Shown here in pieces: positions 1-6,668 of a stretch of 7,808 nucleotides of DNA (positions are counted from its first letter, which is position 1; every line of letters starts with the position of its first letter). The translations under genes and the position numbers were made by a program. The DNA comes from an uncultured Peptostreptococcaceae bacterium (GTDB lineage Bacteria > Bacillota > Clostridia > Peptostreptococcales > Anaerovoracaceae): assembly GCA_905236895.1 (NCBI GenBank), contig CAJOQI010000076.1, positions 1 through 7,808 of the forward strand. The letters are read 5' to 3'. The notes under the pieces were generated by a model. It was given only the letters and a program-made list of their open reading frames with translations, was not told where the DNA came from and searched no databases.

Positions 1-63
1 AGAAGGGGAACGGAACTTATTAAGCTGGGCCTTGAAGCATATAATAAGAAACTGGGTAAATAA
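1..63 (+). CDS. C-terminal end of an unidentified upstream gene (5' partial)
   Basis: Frame 1 is open from the window edge to a TAA at 61-63 and gives 20 residues ending in LEAYNKKLGK. The short, lysine-rich, amphipathic-looking tail is followed 19 bases later by a clear intrinsic terminator, which is what the end of a real gene or operon looks like. Too little is visible to name a family. In many Firmicutes miaB or a small gene next to it lies upstream of mutS, but this tail does not resemble the TRAM-domain end I would expect for MiaB, so I leave it unnamed. That the frame is coding is inferred from codon style and the terminator position. Confidence 0.55.
   Translation, partial: RRGTELIKLGLEAYNKKLGK
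17..45 (+). promoter_or_regulatory. Weak candidate promoter inside the end of the upstream gene
   Basis: A perfect TATAAT is at 40-45. The best -35 with a 17-base spacer is TTATTA at 17-22, matching TTGACA at only 3 of 6 positions, and there is no extended -10 TG. It overlaps codons for Tyr-Asn in the upstream gene, so the -10 match may be coincidental. It is listed because no promoter fits in the 20 bases between the terminator T-run and the mutS start: mutS must be transcribed from here, from further upstream, or by read-through. A start near 52 would put the hairpin at 83-111 inside the mutS leader. Confidence 0.2.
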
Positions 64-82
64 AGATTAGGAAAGTTTTAAG

Positions 83-120
83 GGCAGCGGGATCCTTTGA
101 AACCCGCTGCCTCATTTTTT
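83..120 (+). terminator. Rho-independent terminator (possible attenuator) upstream of mutS
   Basis: GGCAGCGGG at 83-91 and CCCGCTGCC at 103-111 form a perfect 9-bp stem, seven of the nine pairs being G-C, with an 11-base loop. One further G-U pair (82/112) is possible. A run of six T at 115-120 follows after TCA. This is a textbook intrinsic terminator reading on the + strand and would end transcription of the upstream gene that stops at 63. It lies unusually close to the next gene: the T-run directly abuts the purine-rich ribosome-binding site of mutS. No equally good T-run exists on the opposite strand, so it looks unidirectional. Confidence 0.85.
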
Positions 121-121
121 A

Positions 122-129
122 GAGAGGAA
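122..129 (+). promoter_or_regulatory. Ribosome-binding site of mutS
   Basis: The purine stretch GAGAGGAA at 122-129 is the only Shine-Dalgarno-like sequence before mutS. It begins two bases after the terminator T-run. It ends 11 bases before the GTG at 141, slightly longer than the usual 5-9, which together with the GTG start suggests modest translation. No in-frame ATG, GTG or TTG lies closer to it, and the protein N-terminus produced from 141 matches the MutS family start, so the site supports 141. Confidence 0.6.
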
Positions 130-140
130 CCATATTTATA

Positions 141-2789
141 GTGGCCACAAAATTATCACCCTTAATGCAACAGTATTTTTCCATAAAAGAGCAGTATCCG
201 GATTGTATCCTTTTTTACCGCTTGGGGGATTTCTATGAGATGTTCTACGATGATGCTATAGTAGTATCTCGTGAATTGGATTTAACCCTTACGGGAAAGA
301 ACTGCGGACAGGAGGAAAGGGCTCCCATGTGCGGAGTTCCTTTTCATGCGGCGGATACTTATATACAGCGCATGGTTGAAAAGGGTTATAAGGTTGCTAT
401 CTGCGAGCAGGTGGAGGATCCTGCCGCAGCAAAGGGTCTTGTAAAGAGGGAAGTAATTAAGATTGTAACTCCCGGTACCATTACGGCATCTTCCATGCTG
501 GAGGCGAAGGATAATAATTATCTTCTTTGCTTGTTTAATGAAGGGGAAGGTTTCGGACTTGCTTATACGGATATTTCAACCGGGGAACTGATGGTTATGG
601 AGGAGATAGGAAAAGAAGAGGCCTTAAGCTCCATACTTGACGAGATTGTAAGGATTGATCCCAAGGAGGTATTGGTAAATGGGGTCTTTGAGGATCGGTA
701 TGATATAAAGACCATCGAGAGCCTTACGGATTCCTTTGTTCAGGTTCTGGGAAACGAAAGATTCTCCGAGAAAGCATCTACGGAGATAATAGGAGCTGAG
801 CTGGGCAGTAACGCCATATATTCAGGCGGACTGATGGGTAGGCCCTATGGCATCAAAGCCTTGGGTGGTCTGTTATCCTATCTTCTTGAAACTCAAAAGC
901 AGAGCCTCAATCAGTTGGAAAGCTATACCTTCTATCTTCCCGGAGAGAGGATGTCTCTGGATAAGATCAGCTTAAGAAATCTTGAAATCACAGAGACCCT
1001 CTACGAGAAAAAGGTTAAGGGATCTCTTCTTGGAATTCTGGATCAAACAAAAACCGCCATGGGTGGAAGGCTGATAAGGAGATGGCTGAGAGAACCATTA
1101 AAGGATGTTTCGGCTATTAATCAAAGGCTTGATTCCGTTGAAATAATCAGTGAGAATCCTTTGCTTGAGAATAATATCAAGCTTTCTCTTTCAGAAATCT
1201 ATGATATGGAAAGATTGGCCGCAAGAATCGTTATGGGCACGGCCAACGGCAGGGATTTTTTGGCTCTTAAGAAGTCCATATATGCTCTTCCGGAGATTAG
1301 GGACGGCCTTCTTGGAACGGATGGAGAACTTCTAAACAGATTGGCAATGGAAATATCCGACCTGGATCATGTGGCTGAAACTATTGATGCTGCAATATCC
1401 GAAGATGCTCCAATGACCATAAAAGAGGGGGACCTTATTAAGGATGGATTCTCCGCTGAACTTGATGAGCTTAAGGCTTCCATTAAGGATGCAAAGGATT
1501 GGATTGCGGGTCTTGAAGTACGAGAAAGAGAGAGAACCGGAATTAAGACCCTTAAGGTGGGATATAATAAGGTCTTTGGTTATTATATCGACGTAACCAG
1601 GGTTAATTCAGACTTGGTGCCAGAGGACTATATCAGAAAGCAGACTTTGGTTAATAACGAGAGATATATAACTCCTGAGCTTAAGGATATGGAAAGCCTT
1701 GTGCTTAATGCCGAGGCAAAGATCAATAAGATGGAATATGAGATATTCTCTGAAATTAGAAGTGGAATTGAGGACTATATCGGAAGCATAAGGAAGACAT
1801 CAAAGGCCTTGGCAGAGATAGATGTACTTACTTCCTTTGCTGCAGTTGCAAATAGATATGGATATATTAAGCCTCAGGTAAATGACAGTCTGGAGCTTAA
1901 GATTGTAAAGGGACGCCATCCGGTTGTTGAACAGACGGAAAAGGCCGGCTCTTTTGTTTCCAACGATACTTATTTGAATGGGGATGATAGCTCTTTGATG
2001 ATTATTACCGGTCCAAATATGTCCGGTAAGTCAACATATATGAGGCAAACCGCTTTGATAGTTCTTATGGCCCAGGCGGGGTCCTTTGTTCCCGCAGAGG
2101 AAGCGCAGATAGGTGTGGTTGACCATATATTCACAAGAATCGGTGCTTCCGACAATCTATCCCAGGGCCAATCAACCTTCTATGTGGAGATGAGCGAGCT
2201 TTCATATATTCTTGGTAATGCGGGACCCAGAAGCCTTATTATCCTTGATGAAATTGGTAGGGGAACCAGTACATATGACGGTCTTTCCATCGCCTGGGCG
2301 ACGGCGGAATTTCTTTGCAACAAAGAAAGAAGAATAAGGACATTATTTGCAACCCACTATCATGAGCTTACGGTTCTTGAAGAAAGGGTGGAAGGCATAA
2401 GAAATCTTAGCGTAGATGTGGCTGAGGAAAACGGAGATATTATCTTCCTCCATAAGATTGTGGAAGGGCCGGCAAGCAAGAGTTATGGTATCCACGTGGC
2501 CAAGCTTGCAGGAGTTCCCAGAGAGCTGCTGGATGAGGCAGTTATAAGGCTTTCTAAATTGGAAGATGGTTCCGATCCGGATTTCAGCTATGAAGATGAG
2601 GAAGCTAAAAGTGGGGAAGGTTCTTTTTCAATGGCTAAGGAAGAGCCTATTGAAGGGCAGTTATCCTTCTTTGTCCCGGGACGGGGAGATGACCTTATAG
2701 AAAGGCTGAAAAACCTTAATCTTATGGAAATAACTCCCTCTCAGGCCATAGGAATATTGGAAGAATTGAAATCTCAGATTGAGGATTGA
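141..2789 (+). CDS. mutS: DNA mismatch repair ATPase MutS
   Basis: Cytoplasmic mismatch sensor: a dimer binds mispaired or unpaired bases, exchanges ADP for ATP to become a sliding clamp and recruits MutL. The 882-residue length fits MutS1. Seen in order: the N-terminal mismatch-binding domain (about 1-115) with GDFYEMF at 29-35, where F31 and E33 correspond to the Phe-x-Glu that wedges into the mismatch; a connector domain (about 125-250); the lever/clamp core (about 265-570); and the ABC-type ATPase domain with Walker A GPNMSGKST at 624-632 (K630), Walker B/signature DEIGRGTST at 703-711, and ATHYHE at 737-742. QLSFF at 840-844 resembles the sliding-clamp-binding motif, and the last 30 residues resemble the C-terminal oligomerisation helices. 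The start is GTG; the next in-frame ATG (165) would remove the conserved LSPLMQQY start. mutL follows after 5 bases. Reading frame is intact and no key residue is missing. Confidence 0.98.
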   Translation: MATKLSPLMQQYFSIKEQYPDCILFYRLGDFYEMFYDDAIVVSRELDLTLTGKNCGQEERAPMCGVPFHAADTYIQRMVEKGYKVAICEQVEDPAAAKGLVKREVIKIVTPGTITASSMLEAKDNNYLLCLFNEGEGFGLAYTDISTGELMVMEEIGKEEALSSILDEIVRIDPKEVLVNGVFEDRYDIKTIESLTDSFVQVLGNERFSEKASTEIIGAELGSNAIYSGGLMGRPYGIKALGGLLSYLLETQKQSLNQLESYTFYLPGERMSLDKISLRNLEITETLYEKKVKGSLLGILDQTKTAMGGRLIRRWLREPLKDVSAINQRLDSVEIISENPLLENNIKLSLSEIYDMERLAARIVMGTANGRDFLALKKSIYALPEIRDGLLGTDGELLNRLAMEISDLDHVAETIDAAISEDAPMTIKEGDLIKDGFSAELDELKASIKDAKDWIAGLEVRERERTGIKTLKVGYNKVFGYYIDVTRVNSDLVPEDYIRKQTLVNNERYITPELKDMESLVLNAEAKINKMEYEIFSEIRSGIEDYIGSIRKTSKALAEIDVLTSFAAVANRYGYIKPQVNDSLELKIVKGRHPVVEQTEKAGSFVSNDTYLNGDDSSLMIITGPNMSGKSTYMRQTALIVLMAQAGSFVPAEEAQIGVVDHIFTRIGASDNLSQGQSTFYVEMSELSYILGNAGPRSLIILDEIGRGTSTYDGLSIAWATAEFLCNKERRIRTLFATHYHELTVLEERVEGIRNLSVDVAEENGDIIFLHKIVEGPASKSYGIHVAKLAGVPRELLDEAVIRLSKLEDGSDPDFSYEDEEAKSGEGSFSMAKEEPIEGQLSFFVPGRGDDLIERLKNLNLMEITPSQAIGILEELKSQIED

Positions 2790-2794
2790 TATAA

Positions 2795-4612
2795 ATGATT
2801 AAGGTGCTTGATAAATCCGTGGCGGATAAAATCGCTGCGGGAGAAGTGGTGGAAAGACCTGTATCTATCGTAAAGGAATTGGTTGAGAATTCAATCGACG
2901 CTGAGAGTAAAAGCATTACGGTGGAAATAAAGCAGGGCGGAAAAGAATATATTAGAGTTAGTGACGACGGCTTTGGTATTCCTTCTGAGGAAGTATTGAC
3001 AGCCTTTCTTCGTCATGCCACCAGTAAAATATCAAAGGCTGAAGATCTTAACAACCTAATTACCCTTGGGTTTAGAGGAGAGGCTCTTGCAAGTATTGCT
3101 GCTGTATCCAGGGTTGAGCTAATTACCAAAACGGAAGATTCCAATCTTGGAAAGAGACTTCTTATTCACGGCGGTGAGGTGGTAGAGGAATCATCTCTGG
3201 GATGTCCCGAAGGCACCACCATGATTGTGACCGATCTTTTCTATAATACACCAGCCAGAAGCAAATTCCTAAAGAGCGACGGTGCCGAAAGCGGTCAGAT
3301 AATAGACCTAATGGAGAAAATAGCCATAACAAGGCCGGATATAGCTTTTAGGCTTATCAATAACGGCAAGAATATCTTCTCTAGCTCAGGGAAGGGTGAT
3401 TTGCTTGGGTCTATTGTTTCTGTCTATAAGGACAGGGAATACAGAGATCTGATTCAGCTTGACCATTCCGATGGAGGTATAAGAGTCTATGGATATATCT
3501 CCAGGCCACAGATTACCAGGACCAATAGGCGAAGCCAGTATTATTTCGTAAATGGCAGAGTTGTAAAAAGCAGTTTGATGGAAAAAGCCTTGATGTCAGG
3601 GTATAAGGAAAGACTGTTTGAAGGCAGATATCCTATAGCATTTCTATTTGTTGAGGTGGAACCCAAGATGCTTGATGTGAATATTCATCCCAATAAGAAG
3701 GAAGTTCGATTCTCCGATGAGGTAGCGGTTTCCACAGCAATACGTGATGGTATTGTTGAAGCTTTGGCAGGGGATAGGGCGGTTAGCCAAAAAGAGGATA
3801 GGGAAAGAGAAGTAGTCGTAGACAATTTGGGTGAAGGCACCAATAAACTGGAAGAGGATGGGACTGAATATAGGACAGCATCTCAGCTTAGCATCTACGA
3901 TATTGATGATAAAAAGGTTGAATCAAAAGTTGACATAAATATTTTATTCGCAACTAAAAGAGAGAAATTTTACAAAACTGATATAGTTAACGATAATACT
4001 ACTTCAGTACATAAAATTGTAAATAAGCCATTTAATTTTGATGAATTAATCTTTATGGATTCAATCTTTGATACCTATATTATGGCTACGGATGAGGATA
4101 ATTTCTATCTTTTCGATCAGCATGCCTGCCATGAAAGGATCAATTACGAGCGTTTTCTCGACAATTATAATCATGAGAACAGGTCCAACCAGATTCTTAT
4201 GATTCCCTTTACCTTGGACGTTCCTACTGCCATGGCTTCAGATGATGAGGAATGGCTTGAAAGCATTGAAAAACTGGGATTCCAGGCAGAAAAATTCGGC
4301 GATAATACCTATATTTTTAGGGAGGTTCCTCAATTTTTAACCTTCGAAGAGGCACAAAGCTTTGCTGAAGAGTTTATAGATGCATATGCTGAAGGCTATG
4401 GACCGGAAAAAACACCGGATTTGGAGAGATTGATCTCTCGTTCCTGCAAGAGTTCCGTTAAGGCCAATGACCATCTGTCAAAGGAAGAAATCGATGCTTT
4501 GATTATGCAGCTCAAGTCCTGCGTTAATCCTTTTTCATGTCCTCACGGAAGACCTACATTTATTAGATTTTCCAAAAGGGAAATAGAGAGAATGTTTAAG
4601 AGGATTCAGTGA
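2795..4612 (+). CDS. mutL: DNA mismatch repair protein MutL, endonuclease-type
   Basis: Couples mismatch recognition by MutS to strand removal. The N-terminal GHKL ATPase (about 1-325) shows the conserved start (AAGEVVERP, 14-22), KELVENSIDA (27-36, with general base E28 and Mg-binding N32), DDGFGI (57-62), RHATSK (73-78) and GFRGEAL (92-98), then the transducer half with FVNGR (251-255) and HPNKKEVRF (298-306). A variable, AT-rich linker (about 326-415) joins the C-terminal dimerisation/endonuclease domain. That domain has DQHACHERINYE (441-452; D441, H443, E447), RSCKSSVKA, and CPHGRP (582-587; C582, H584), the metal-site motifs of MutL from bacteria lacking MutH. QILMIP (466-471) sits where the clamp-binding motif of such MutLs occurs. 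Length 605 is typical. A GAGGA site at 2781-2785 inside the end of mutS, 9 bases from the ATG, supports this start and coupling to mutS. Confidence 0.97.
   Translation: MIKVLDKSVADKIAAGEVVERPVSIVKELVENSIDAESKSITVEIKQGGKEYIRVSDDGFGIPSEEVLTAFLRHATSKISKAEDLNNLITLGFRGEALASIAAVSRVELITKTEDSNLGKRLLIHGGEVVEESSLGCPEGTTMIVTDLFYNTPARSKFLKSDGAESGQIIDLMEKIAITRPDIAFRLINNGKNIFSSSGKGDLLGSIVSVYKDREYRDLIQLDHSDGGIRVYGYISRPQITRTNRRSQYYFVNGRVVKSSLMEKALMSGYKERLFEGRYPIAFLFVEVEPKMLDVNIHPNKKEVRFSDEVAVSTAIRDGIVEALAGDRAVSQKEDREREVVVDNLGEGTNKLEEDGTEYRTASQLSIYDIDDKKVESKVDINILFATKREKFYKTDIVNDNTTSVHKIVNKPFNFDELIFMDSIFDTYIMATDEDNFYLFDQHACHERINYERFLDNYNHENRSNQILMIPFTLDVPTAMASDDEEWLESIEKLGFQAEKFGDNTYIFREVPQFLTFEEAQSFAEEFIDAYAEGYGPEKTPDLERLISRSCKSSVKANDHLSKEEIDALIMQLKSCVNPFSCPHGRPTFIRFSKREIERMFKRIQ
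3969..3997 (+). promoter_or_regulatory. Candidate internal sigma-A promoter within mutL, reading toward miaA
   Basis: TTTACA at 3969-3974 and GATAAT at 3992-3997 each match the vegetative consensus at 5 of 6 positions and are separated by exactly 17 bases. They lie in the most AT-rich part of the window, about 21% GC over 3921-4050. A perfect TTGACA is also present at 3930-3935 but has no good -10 partner. Transcription from here would start near 4004 and supply miaA, the recombinase gene and the PLP-enzyme gene independently of the mutS promoter. The match arises inside coding sequence of a flexible linker, where AT-rich chance matches are more likely, so this is a candidate only. Confidence 0.35.
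4598..4604 (+). promoter_or_regulatory. Ribosome-binding site that sets the miaA start
   Basis: AAGAGGA at 4598-4604, inside the last codons of mutL, is 7 bases from the ATG at 4612 and 4 bases from the in-frame GTG at 4609. The spacing, the stronger codon and the TGATG stop/start overlap with mutL all favour ATG 4612 over GTG 4609. Confidence 0.6.
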
Positions 4613-5547
4613 TGGAAGATAAGAGAATCCTTGCAATAGTAGGCCCTACAGCCGTTGGAAAAACAGCCTTTTCCATAGAATTGGCCAAAGCCTTTTCAGG
4701 TGAAATAGTGTCCTGCGATTCCATGCAGCTATATAAGTTTATGGATATCGGTAGCGCCAAGCCATCGAAAGAAGAATTGGATTCTGTTCCCCATCATATG
4801 ATAGGGGTGGTGAATCCCAAGGAAAGCTTCAGCGCCGTCAGATATAAGGAAATGGCAGCAAAGGAAGTGGAAGGAATCTTTGATAGAGGAAATCTTCCTC
4901 TTATTGTGGGGGGAACGGGCCTTTATCTTGATGCTCTTATTTACGATATGGATTTTGCCGCAAGGCCTGAAGAAGATGAAACCTATAGGGAAGAACTCTA
5001 TGAATTGGCGGAAACCCGGGGAGTAGAGGCTTTGTTTGAGAGGCTTAAGGAGGTTGATCCTGAGGCGGCCGAGAGAATTCATCCCAATAATATCAAAAGA
5101 GTTGTCAGGGCCATAGAGGCGGCGGAGAAAGGCTTTGGAATTGAGGATTATTCCAGGGATAAGGAGTATAGCCGGGACTTAAATCCTTTGATTATGGGAA
5201 TAACAATGGAGCGTAGAGCTCTTTATGATAGAATAGACAGAAGGGTTGATACTCTCATGGATATGGGGCTTTTGGATGAGGTCAAGTCTCTTATGGATAT
5301 GGGTCTTGATGAGAACTATTATTCCATGCAGGGTATCGGTTATAAAGAGCTTATAGCCTATTATAAAGGGGAATATGATTTTGATAGGGCTATTGAGTTA
5401 ATTAAAAGAAATTCCAGGCATTATGCCAAAAGGCAGTTGACCTGGTTCAAAAGGTATGAGGATATAAAATGGTTTGATCTTTCTACCTACGAAAAAGGGG
5501 AAGAGGCCTTGGAGGATATGATCCAATGGATGAAAAGCGAATTGTAG
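4612..5547 (+). CDS. miaA: tRNA dimethylallyltransferase MiaA
   Basis: Transfers the dimethylallyl group of dimethylallyl diphosphate to N6 of adenosine 37 in tRNAs that read codons beginning with U, the first step toward ms2i6A, which MiaB completes; it acts in the cytoplasm. Visible family features are the P-loop GPTAVGKT (11-18, K17), CDSMQLYK (35-42, with D36 as the conserved catalytic Asp), VGGTGLY (99-105, with T102 near the reaction centre), MQGIGYKE in the C-terminal half, and RHYAKRQLTWFKR close to the C-terminus. The 311-residue length is standard and the frame is intact. The ATG shares one base with the mutL TGA; a GTG directly before it (4609) would add one residue. The recombinase start lies inside its last 22 bases. 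Linkage to mutL is common in bacteria, so the position is expected. Confidence 0.97.
   Translation: MEDKRILAIVGPTAVGKTAFSIELAKAFSGEIVSCDSMQLYKFMDIGSAKPSKEELDSVPHHMIGVVNPKESFSAVRYKEMAAKEVEGIFDRGNLPLIVGGTGLYLDALIYDMDFAARPEEDETYREELYELAETRGVEALFERLKEVDPEAAERIHPNNIKRVVRAIEAAEKGFGIEDYSRDKEYSRDLNPLIMGITMERRALYDRIDRRVDTLMDMGLLDEVKSLMDMGLDENYYSMQGIGYKELIAYYKGEYDFDRAIELIKRNSRHYAKRQLTWFKRYEDIKWFDLSTYEKGEEALEDMIQWMKSEL
5511..5516 (+). promoter_or_regulatory. Ribosome-binding site that sets the recombinase start
   Basis: GGAGGA at 5511-5516, within miaA, is a near-perfect Shine-Dalgarno sequence 9 bases before the ATG at 5526. It supports the start that overlaps miaA by 22 bases. Another ATG at 5518 is in the miaA frame and too close to be served by this site. 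Confidence 0.65.
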
Positions 5548-6668
5548 TTCACAACAAAAGCGACAAGCCGGACAATATTGTTGAGCATGAGGCGGAAATA
5601 TTCAAGGAGTGCGAGGATATTGAAGCCGAACTTCCTTTATTCTTAAGGGGTTTCTTTATGTACCTTAGGGGGAATGTTCTTCCCATGACAAGGCTTGCTT
5701 ATCTTAGGGATATCAAGTTCTTCTTGGAGTATTTAATCAGTTCCACAGATCATACTGAAGCCAAGGATATTAAGAATATTAAGCTTGGAGAATTCGCTAA
5801 AATCAAGGCCGTGGATGTTAATATCTTTATAGATTATTGCAGGCATTATACTGTGGAGACGGAGGGACAGATTACGGTTTACGAAAACGGAAGCAAGTCC
5901 CTTGCAAGAAAGAAATCTTCGCTTTCCGTTATGTTTAAGCAGCTTTACAGGGACGAGCTTTTGGAAAAGAATATTACGGATGGATTTGATCCCATCAGAG
6001 TGCCGAAGGCAGGAGAAAGAGAGATTAAGGCCCTCCAGGATGACGAGGTAATGATCATGCTGGATGCGGTTTCTACAGGAACCGGACTTACGAAGAAGGA
6101 ACTTAATTATTGGGAAAAGACCAAGAAAAGAGATAAGGCTATTCTTATTCTCTTCCTTACCTATGGGCTTAGACTTTCGGAGCTTTGGCAGCTTAATATC
6201 AGTTCCTTTAATTTCAATCGTGGGGAGTTTAAGATTTACAGAAAACGTGGAAAAGAAAGCATTATGCCCATCAATGATTCCGTACGTGCTGTAATTCACG
6301 ACTATATCGATAACGAGAGAAAGAAGGATGAAGAGCTTCCGGATGAATCAAAGGACGCCTTGTTCCTTTCACTTCAGGATAAGAGAATGACGGAAAGGCA
6401 GCTTAGGGAGCTGGTTAAGAAGTATACTTCCATCGCATTGAAAACCGGAAGATCCAATGGTTATAGCCCACATAAGCTTAGGGCCACAGCCGCAACCAGT
6501 TTAATAGGTCGCGGGAATTCCATCTACGATGTGGCAGCGCTTTTGGACCATGAGCAGGTAACCACAACCCAGCTTTACGCCCGCCATAAGCAGGATGTTA
6601 AGCGTGATTTGGTAAAGGATATGGAATGGGAAAAGGAAAGGCTTGAAGGCACCCAGGATGATGAATGA
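5526..6668 (+). CDS. Tyrosine recombinase of the XerC/XerD-integrase superfamily
   Basis: Predicted site-specific DNA recombinase that cuts and rejoins DNA through a 3'-phosphotyrosine. An acidic N-terminal stretch (about 1-35) precedes the helical SAM-like core-binding domain (about 36-150, with LPMTRLAYLRDIKFFLEYL-type sequence) and the catalytic domain (about 165-360). The full active-site set is visible: R216 in GLRLSEL, K240 in the RKRGKE beta-hairpin, H316 and R319 in HKLR, H342 in LLDH, and nucleophile Y351 in TTQLYARH. At 380 residues it is longer than the roughly 300 of classical XerC/XerD; the extra length is the N-terminal extension and a segment before the first catalytic Arg (about 183-205, TKKELNYWEKTKKRD). 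I recall similar long forms in clostridial genomes, so I do not assign xerC or xerD. It overlaps miaA by 22 bases and the next gene by 11, with codon use like its neighbours and no flanking repeats, so it looks like a resident operon member rather than a mobile-element integrase. Confidence 0.88.
   Translation: MDEKRIVVHNKSDKPDNIVEHEAEIFKECEDIEAELPLFLRGFFMYLRGNVLPMTRLAYLRDIKFFLEYLISSTDHTEAKDIKNIKLGEFAKIKAVDVNIFIDYCRHYTVETEGQITVYENGSKSLARKKSSLSVMFKQLYRDELLEKNITDGFDPIRVPKAGEREIKALQDDEVMIMLDAVSTGTGLTKKELNYWEKTKKRDKAILILFLTYGLRLSELWQLNISSFNFNRGEFKIYRKRGKESIMPINDSVRAVIHDYIDNERKKDEELPDESKDALFLSLQDKRMTERQLRELVKKYTSIALKTGRSNGYSPHKLRATAATSLIGRGNSIYDVAALLDHEQVTTTQLYARHKQDVKRDLVKDMEWEKERLEGTQDDE

Noticed and set aside
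110..127. Pairing of CCTC (110-113) with GAGG (124-127), which could hide the mutS ribosome-binding site and compete with the terminator
   Set aside because: It is only four base pairs with a 10-base loop, far weaker than the 9-bp terminator stem it would have to displace.
2722..2916. 64-codon - strand open frame across the mutS/mutL junction
   Set aside because: It covers the conserved MutL N-terminus antisense and lacks any supporting signal.
4055..4612. Possible internal start at ATG 4055 (or 4082) producing a free MutL endonuclease domain from the candidate internal promoter
   Set aside because: The codons are in frame and at the domain boundary, but there is no Shine-Dalgarno-like sequence before either ATG, so there is no positive evidence for translation.
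4729..5082. 117-codon open frame on the - strand inside miaA
   Set aside because: It overlaps conserved MiaA coding sequence including GGTGLY, has no evident ribosome-binding site or family resemblance, and is best explained as a shadow.
5257..5307. Direct repeat ATGGATATGGGnCTT at 5257-5271 and 5293-5307 (14 of 15 identical, 36-base period) in miaA
   Set aside because: Both copies encode MDMGL in a region where MiaA proteins normally have two successive Gly-Leu-type helix ends before the MQGIGYKE motif, so it is protein-driven and not a mobile or regulatory repeat.
5733..6299. 188-codon open frame on the - strand inside the recombinase gene
   Set aside because: It is antisense to a gene with a complete catalytic motif set, its translation shows no recognisable domain, and AT-leaning codon bias on the + strand readily leaves long antisense frames open.
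5526..6668. Reading the tyrosine recombinase as a phage or integrative-element integrase marking an insertion
   Set aside because: There is no tRNA, attachment-site repeat, excisionase or other mobile gene nearby, and the gene shares overlaps, orientation and codon style with its housekeeping neighbours.
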